From: JANWXD01 sp035575135
GTDB lineage: Bacteria; Acidobacteriota; Terriglobia; Bryobacterales; Bryobacteraceae
NCBI GenBank assembly: GCA_035575135.1
Contig: DATLYE010000017.1
Span: 62,001-126,000 of the forward strand
Direction: 5' to 3'
DNA: 64,000 nucleotides
Shown here: one piece after another, positions 59,881 through 64,000 of the stretch
Layout: each line of letters opens with the position of its first letter
Position numbering within the stretch: position 1 is the first letter of the stretch
Program-made: the position numbers and the translations under genes
Notes under the pieces: generated by a model
The model's database searches: none
What the model saw: the letters and a program-made list of their open reading frames with translations, nothing else
Told to the model about the DNA's origin: nothing

Positions 59881-60771
59881 ATGGAGACCCGTTTCGTTTC
59901 GCGCCGCAGCTTGATTTCAGCCGCAGCCGCTCGCGCCGCAGCCCGCACGCCGGCCTCGCAGGCCGTGCTCACGGCCGCGGACATTGTCGAACGGATCAAG
60001 TCCCACGTCGGGATTCCCTGGATGGAGAAAACGGTGGACCGGATCGTCGCCGGCGAGGCGGAGACGCCGGTTCGGGGAATTGCCACGACGATGATGGCCA
60101 CCCTGGAGGTGATCCAGCGCGCCGCAGCGGCCGGTCGCAACATGGTCATCACGCACGAGTCCACGTTCTTCTCGCACGAGGACCGGGTGGACCAGCTTGC
60201 GGGCGACGAGACCTACCGCTACAAGCTCGATTTCATCCGCCGGCAGAGCATCGTGGTTTTTCACTTTCATGATCACTGGCACCGGCGCAAGCCGGACGGC
60301 ATCGCCGTCGGGATGGCGCGCGAGCTGGGCTGGGAGCGATACGCTGACCCGCAGGATCCCCGGCTGTTCCTGTTTCCCGAGGTGCCGCTGGCGCGCCTGG
60401 CTCGCGACATGGCCCGCAGGATGAACGTCCGCACGCTGCGTGTCGTGGGCGATCCGAAGCTTCCCGTGCGGCGCGCCATCGCCAGCTGGGGCTACGTGAG
60501 CCAGTTCCCGGGGATTCCGCTGGCGGCCCGACCGGATGTGGATGTCCTTCTGGTGGGAGAAACGCGCGAGTGGGAGCTGGTCGAATATGTGCAGGATATG
60601 ATCGCGGCGGGAAAAAAGAAAGGCCTCATCGTGATCGGGCACGTGGTCTCCGAGCAGGCGGGGATGAAGTACTGCGCCGAATGGCTCCGGGGTTTCATCC
60701 GGGAGGTTCCCGTGGATTTCATTCCCGCGCCGGAACCTTTCTGGCATCCGGACAAACCTCGAACCGGATGA
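59881..60771 (+). CDS. Nif3/DUF34-like dinuclear metal protein with export signal
   Basis: The start is the ATG of METRFVSRRSLISAAAA, whose RRSLISAAAARAAA resembles a Tat signal. The 296-residue protein carries Nif3-type histidine motifs: VITHESTFFSHED, FHFHDHWHRRKP and, near the end, VIGHVVSEQAGMKYCAEWL with the conserved Glu. Nif3 proteins are hexamers with two metal ions; the enzymatic role is unsettled. Export is unusual for the family. It is immediately left of an A+T-richer inserted-looking segment. Confidence 0.82.
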   Translation: METRFVSRRSLISAAAARAAARTPASQAVLTAADIVERIKSHVGIPWMEKTVDRIVAGEAETPVRGIATTMMATLEVIQRAAAAGRNMVITHESTFFSHEDRVDQLAGDETYRYKLDFIRRQSIVVFHFHDHWHRRKPDGIAVGMARELGWERYADPQDPRLFLFPEVPLARLARDMARRMNVRTLRVVGDPKLPVRRAIASWGYVSQFPGIPLAARPDVDVLLVGETREWELVEYVQDMIAAGKKKGLIVIGHVVSEQAGMKYCAEWLRGFIREVPVDFIPAPEPFWHPDKPRTG

Positions 60772-60867
60772 GGCCCCGGCGGCCGTTTGGGGGCGGCTAC
60801 CAGCCAAGGCCTCTCCGACACGCGGAAATATGGTTTAGCCGACGCGGTAGAATTATGTGTGCCTGCC

Positions 60868-62034
60868 ATGAAGGCCGAGCGAGACATCCCGGTCAACTTC
60901 AACACAGTCCGGTCGCGCATGCGATCTGTCGGCCTGACCGAGGATCTGATAGCGCGGAGATTGAAAATAAACCCCAACCGAGTCACTGATTGGTTTACGG
61001 GGCGCAGACTCCCAACGCTGGCACAGGCCGAGAGGCTAGCCAAGCTATTGCGTTTACCGTACCCGTTGCTTTTGCTGCGCGACCCTCCATCGTTCGAGCT
61101 TCCCATTCCTGACCTCCGTTTCCGTAGACCACGTCCTTCTCAGGTCAGTTTGAACCTTTTCGAAGCTGTCTCCGACGCGGTATACAAAAGCGCTTGGTAT
61201 GCGTCGGTACTCGATGAAGAAGCGGCGAAAGGGCCATCGATCCCCCGAGCTCTCGGCCGCGATGTTCGTTCGATCGCGAACGCTGTCCGCGAAGCACTTA
61301 ACGTGGAGACCCTTCGCAAGCAGGCGCGTGATCATGCAGATTTCCTAAAAAAGTTATCCGACAGAGCCCAGGACCTTGGCGTCATCGTGATGCGTGGCAG
61401 TACTCTCGGCCTCAACACCAAGCAAAAGCTCGACCCAGAAGAATTCCGTGGCTTTAGTATAGACGACCCTTTCGCCCCCGTCATTTTTGTAAATTCACGA
61501 GACCACCCTGCGGCGCAAGTGTTTACCTTCATCCACGAGTTCGTCCATACGGTCCTACGCGAGCCCGGGATCTCGGACCTGCCCTTCCTATCCCCAAGAC
61601 CTACGGAAATTCCGGCTCCACCTGACCGGGAGCGAGTATGCAACGAGGCGGCTGCCGAAGTCCTCGCGCCCGCCGATCAGTTGCGCCAACTTTTGGTACG
61701 CCAATGGGATCTGGAGACCTTCCACAGGGTTTCTCGCTCCCTCAAAGTAAGTGTATCGGTACTCATTATTAGATCAGGGGAGCTAGGCTTACTTAGTCGA
61801 GACAAGGTCCGTGATCTTCTGGCCCTGTTGCGTGAGAAGCGTGCGGAACGACCAACGCGCGAAGCCAAAGTTCCGTTGCTCGCGCGCGTGTCGGCATGGA
61901 ACTCGCGCCTAGTGACGCAAACGGCAATTGAGCGCGTCCTAACGGGCAAAGAAACATACTCGAGCGCCGCACACCTGCTTCGAATGAGCCTCAGCAGTTT
62001 CGTACGCATGCTCGATAAACTTGAAGCCAGATGA
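60868..62034 (+). CDS. HTH-XRE/ImmA-IrrE-type metallopeptidase, antitoxin-like
   Basis: Started at the ATG of MKAERDIPVNFNTVRSRM (388 residues). The N-terminal helix-turn-helix is SVGLTEDLIARRLKINPNRV followed by TDWFTGRRLPTLAQAERLAK, close to XRE repressors. The C-terminal ImmA/IrrE peptidase has zinc motif HEFVH (223-227) with Glu260 of CNEAAAEV as expected third ligand. The ATG of the following DUF4411 gene overlaps its stop (ATGA). Such two-gene pairs are predicted toxin-antitoxin-like modules. Base composition and codon use are lower in G+C than in the neighbours, which suggests acquisition by transfer. Confidence 0.88.
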   Translation: MKAERDIPVNFNTVRSRMRSVGLTEDLIARRLKINPNRVTDWFTGRRLPTLAQAERLAKLLRLPYPLLLLRDPPSFELPIPDLRFRRPRPSQVSLNLFEAVSDAVYKSAWYASVLDEEAAKGPSIPRALGRDVRSIANAVREALNVETLRKQARDHADFLKKLSDRAQDLGVIVMRGSTLGLNTKQKLDPEEFRGFSIDDPFAPVIFVNSRDHPAAQVFTFIHEFVHTVLREPGISDLPFLSPRPTEIPAPPDRERVCNEAAAEVLAPADQLRQLLVRQWDLETFHRVSRSLKVSVSVLIIRSGELGLLSRDKVRDLLALLREKRAERPTREAKVPLLARVSAWNSRLVTQTAIERVLTGKETYSSAAHLLRMSLSSFVRMLDKLEAR

Positions 62035-62540
62035 TCTACGTTCTCGACGCGGATGTCTTCATCAGGGCCTGGCGCGACAACTATCCTTTTCAGTTCTTCC
62101 CAAGTTGGTGGCGTTGGCTTGGCAATTTGTTAGCGAGCTGTAAGGCAGTGGTCCCAGAGGACGTGTACAACGAGATACAATACCCGGATGATTTGAAGAA
62201 GTGGCTGCGTCAGGTCTGTTCGAAGACTAGTGGTTGCGTCATTAGAAGATCTCAGATCCCAACACAAAACCAACAGGTTGTGGCCGAAACGGTTCGCGAC
62301 AGATATGACGATGTGTTCGCTCAGGAATTTTTCCAAAAAGCCGATTACTGGCTGATATGCTCCGCATTCTTTAGGTCCGGAGTCGTCGCTAGCCTTGAGC
62401 GAAGGAACAGACCATCTCAGTCGAGCGGATCGAAATGGCGGGCGGAAGTAAAGGTGCCGAATGTGTGCAGTCTTCTGAATATTCGGTGCATCGGAAATTT
62501 TCCTGACTTATTCAAAGAGATCGGCGGGCTACGCCTTTGA
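62031..62540 (+). CDS. DUF4411 PIN-like protein, putative ribonuclease toxin
   Basis: A 169-residue protein with the DUF4411 N-terminus (MIYVLDADVFIRAWRDNYPF, FPSWWRWLGNLL). Acidic residues arranged as in PIN nucleases: Asp6 and Asp8, Glu48 (VYNEIQYPDDL), Asp105 (ADYWLICSAFF) and Glu123, with KVPNVCSLLNIRCIG as the C-terminal signature. It overlaps the HTH-peptidase gene by four bases. By analogy with VapC-type toxins it could cut RNA when not bound by its partner; this is inference. Rich in A+T relative to surroundings. Confidence 0.85.
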   Translation: MIYVLDADVFIRAWRDNYPFQFFPSWWRWLGNLLASCKAVVPEDVYNEIQYPDDLKKWLRQVCSKTSGCVIRRSQIPTQNQQVVAETVRDRYDDVFAQEFFQKADYWLICSAFFRSGVVASLERRNRPSQSSGSKWRAEVKVPNVCSLLNIRCIGNFPDLFKEIGGLRL

Positions 62541-62566
62541 GGCGTTAGGCGGAACTTCCGGGGCGG

Positions 62567-63379
62567 CTAGGCCGGGGCAAACGCGGAGGCGGCCAAGGCC
62601 GAGAAGGCGAACGAGATGGCTACTTCACGCCAGCCGACCCGGGTCAGGGGCGTGCGGAGCACTGCGGGATGATCGAGCAGCAGCAGGTCACGCACGTGAA
62701 GCGCGAAGGGTATGGCAAAAGCAGCCGCCAGCGCCGGCCGCCCGAAGGCCAGCGAGACCACCGCCGCCGCGAGCACCGCCGCCTGGCCGCACCAGGCCGC
62801 GATGCGGAAGGAACGTTGCGCCGCCCGCCCGCGCGCCGCCGTGATGGCCTCCAGGCGCGCGCGGATAACGAAAAGGGCTGCGGCGTGGTGGACCGAGAAG
62901 ACACCCCACAGCAGCCATGCCGCGGGCGGCAAGGCGCTCTGGACGGCCAGGAAGGCGAGCAGTGCGGTGGAGGAAAGCCCACAAGCCTCAAGGATCTGGA
63001 GCACTACGAACCGCTGCTTCCGGGAAAGCACAAACACCGCCCGCAGGGCCGTCAGCGCCGCCGCCAGAACGCCGAGGGCCGCGAGCGGGCGCCACGGCAG
63101 GCGCCAGAATAACAGCGCCACGGAGGCGAGCCACGGCGGCAGGATCCAGGCAAGGGTGAACACCGCGTCTCCGGTTTCTTCGCGCCGTTCCTTCCACACG
63201 TAGCGCTGCCGCAGCAGGATCAGCAGCGGCTCCTGAGCAAGGAACGTTGCCAGGATCGCCGCCAGCGCAGCCCACGCTTCCCAGCGCAGCACTCCGGCGG
63301 TGGCCAAGCCGGCGAAAAACGGAAGAAGGAACATCGCCCAGGCGCCGTGCTCGCGCGGCCACACAAAGCTCCGGCTCAT
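62567..63379 (-). CDS. YwiC-like membrane protein
   Basis: The ATG overlaps the anti-sigma factor stop (ATGA); upstream in-frame starts lie inside that gene. The 270-residue product has about eight membrane spans. The first block SFVWPREHGAWAMFLLPFFAG is the YwiC-like signature, and ALTALRAVFVLSRKQRFVVL follows mid-protein. The function of the family is unknown. Its coupling to the anti-sigma factor suggests membership of an ECF sigma operon. Confidence 0.88.
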   Translation of the reverse strand: MSRSFVWPREHGAWAMFLLPFFAGLATAGVLRWEAWAALAAILATFLAQEPLLILLRQRYVWKERREETGDAVFTLAWILPPWLASVALLFWRLPWRPLAALGVLAAALTALRAVFVLSRKQRFVVLQILEACGLSSTALLAFLAVQSALPPAAWLLWGVFSVHHAAALFVIRARLEAITAARGRAAQRSFRIAAWCGQAAVLAAAVVSLAFGRPALAAAFAIPFALHVRDLLLLDHPAVLRTPLTRVGWREVAISFAFSALAASAFAPA

Positions 63380-63660
63380 GGCTGTCCGGCCCGCTTGCGC
63401 GCCAGCATTTGCTGATAGGCGCGCCAAAGCTCGTCCCTGGCCTGCTGCTGTAGCGGGTTCGGGAGTGTGCCCGGTGCGTACCGGCGGCAGAGCTCGATGG
63501 TCTTGCGCAGGCTGGCGAGGAAGGCCTCGCACGGAGAGCAGCCGCTCAGGTGCTCTTCGATCTCCCGGCAGGCATCCTCGGGCAGTTCGCCATCCAGGTA
63601 GGCGGACAGTTCGGCAAAGATGTCCTGACAGGTTTCAAAGCGCCGTGCGGGATCGGGCAT
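63376..63660 (-). CDS. Zinc-finger anti-sigma factor (zf-HC2 type)
   Basis: A 94-residue protein with the zinc motif HLSGCSPC (His37, Cys41, Cys44) typical of ZAS anti-sigma factors, in the helical context AYLDGELPEDACREIEEHLS. No membrane span is visible, so it is a soluble type, probably redox- or metal-responsive. It starts nine bases after the sigma factor gene and should bind its sigma factor. Confidence 0.88.
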   Translation of the reverse strand: MPDPARRFETCQDIFAELSAYLDGELPEDACREIEEHLSGCSPCEAFLASLRKTIELCRRYAPGTLPNPLQQQARDELWRAYQQMLARKRAGQP

Positions 63661-63669
63661 GGCACCTCC

Positions 63670-64000
63670 TCAGTTGCCGTGGGCGCGCAGGTACTCGTCC
63701 AGCCTGCGGCGCACCGCCAGGCGCGCCCGGTGCAGGCGCGTCTTGACCACATCCTCGCTGACTTCCAGAATCTGCGCCGTCTCCTGTGTGGACAGCTCTT
63801 CGATATCGCGCAATAACAGCACGGACTTGTACATCTCGGGCAGCTCGCCAATCGCCTCTTCCAGCACTTTCCGCAGCTCGGACCGGAGCACCGTCTGCTC
63901 GGGCAAAGAGGACCAGTCAGCAATCTCCAGCTTGCGTGCTTCACCGGAGTGGTCTCCGGCGGGCATGAGTTCTTCGAGCGAAAGTTCGCGGGTGGGTGCG
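63670..64000 (-). CDS. ECF-type RNA polymerase sigma factor, C-terminal part (cut by window edge)
   Basis: The frame is open to the right edge of the window, so the N-terminus (sigma region 2) is missing. The visible 109 residues end with a sigma region 4: AIGELPEMYKSVLLLRD, then STQETAQILEVSEDVVKTRL and HRARLAVRRRLDEY, the -35 recognition helix-turn-helix. An ATG at 63966 is probably internal. It is followed by its anti-sigma factor gene and a YwiC-like gene in one operon. Confidence 0.9.
   Translation of the reverse strand, partial: APTRELSLEELMPAGDHSGEARKLEIADWSSLPEQTVLRSELRKVLEEAIGELPEMYKSVLLLRDIEELSTQETAQILEVSEDVVKTRLHRARLAVRRRLDEYLRAHGN

Noticed and set aside
1..64000. CRISPR arrays, tRNA/rRNA genes, insertion sequences and integrases
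   Set aside because: I looked for regularly spaced repeats, cloverleaf-like intergenic sequences and transposase or integrase motifs and saw none.

Overview
The window is about two-thirds G+C by eye and tightly packed. Many neighbouring genes overlap by 4 bases (ATGA or GTGA). The gene content points to an aerobic soil-type Acidobacteriota of the Bryobacterales/Solibacterales kind. The pointers are a b6f-like quinol oxidase with a very large multihaem cytochrome, HemQ-type haem synthesis, DUF1326 and DUF2784 proteins, PA14-containing GH3 glucosidase and many secreted hydrolases. The taxonomic call is inference from gene content; no rRNA or tRNA gene is visible.

Layout. 1-2857: a truncated secreted-type protein, a polytopic glycosyltransferase-like protein and a TenA/PQQC-fold protein. 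2873-9149: a complete tripartite efflux operon (TetR, TolC-like, lipoprotein adaptor, RND pump) with two near-identical candidate TetR operators. 9164-15625: an FkbM methyltransferase, a POTRA-only BamA-like protein, an NtrC-type response regulator, UvrB and a YjbQ protein. 15700-25698: ten co-directional genes forming a respiratory operon: Rieske, split cytochrome b, 1045-residue octahaem cytochrome, copper-site lipoprotein, haem O synthase, ABC exporter, SCO1 and a DUF420 protein. 26054-29769: a small secreted protein, an unknown protein, MltG, RuvX and a PerM-type protein. 29770-38713: glycosyltransferases, polyprenol-phosphate mannose synthase, CpaA-like prepilin peptidase, a double-hydrolase protein, serine acetyltransferase and a TrmB regulator. 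38818-45501: HemQ, two APC amino-acid permeases, ThiE and an Hsp70-like ATPase. 45588-49696: GalU, an AP-endonuclease-fold TIM barrel, an SDR and a membrane protein. 49709-58340: a secreted hydrolase, a 1461-residue GMC oxidoreductase with internally duplicated C-terminal modules, and a GH3 glucosidase. 58357-60771: a DUF2784 protein, a polyferredoxin and a Nif3-like protein. 60868-62540: an A+T-richer two-gene module, HTH-ImmA protease plus DUF4411 PIN-like protein, probably acquired and toxin-antitoxin-like. 62567-64000: a YwiC-like membrane protein, a zinc-finger anti-sigma factor and a truncated ECF sigma factor.

How it works together. The 10-kb respiratory operon couples quinol oxidation to an elongated multihaem electron conduit and carries maturation factors (haem O, copper delivery) for a terminal oxidase encoded elsewhere. 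The most unusual loci are the GMC gene, whose flanks carry a 105-bp direct repeat derived from the start of the neighbouring hydrolase gene; the ImmA/DUF4411 pair; and the octahaem bc-type complex.
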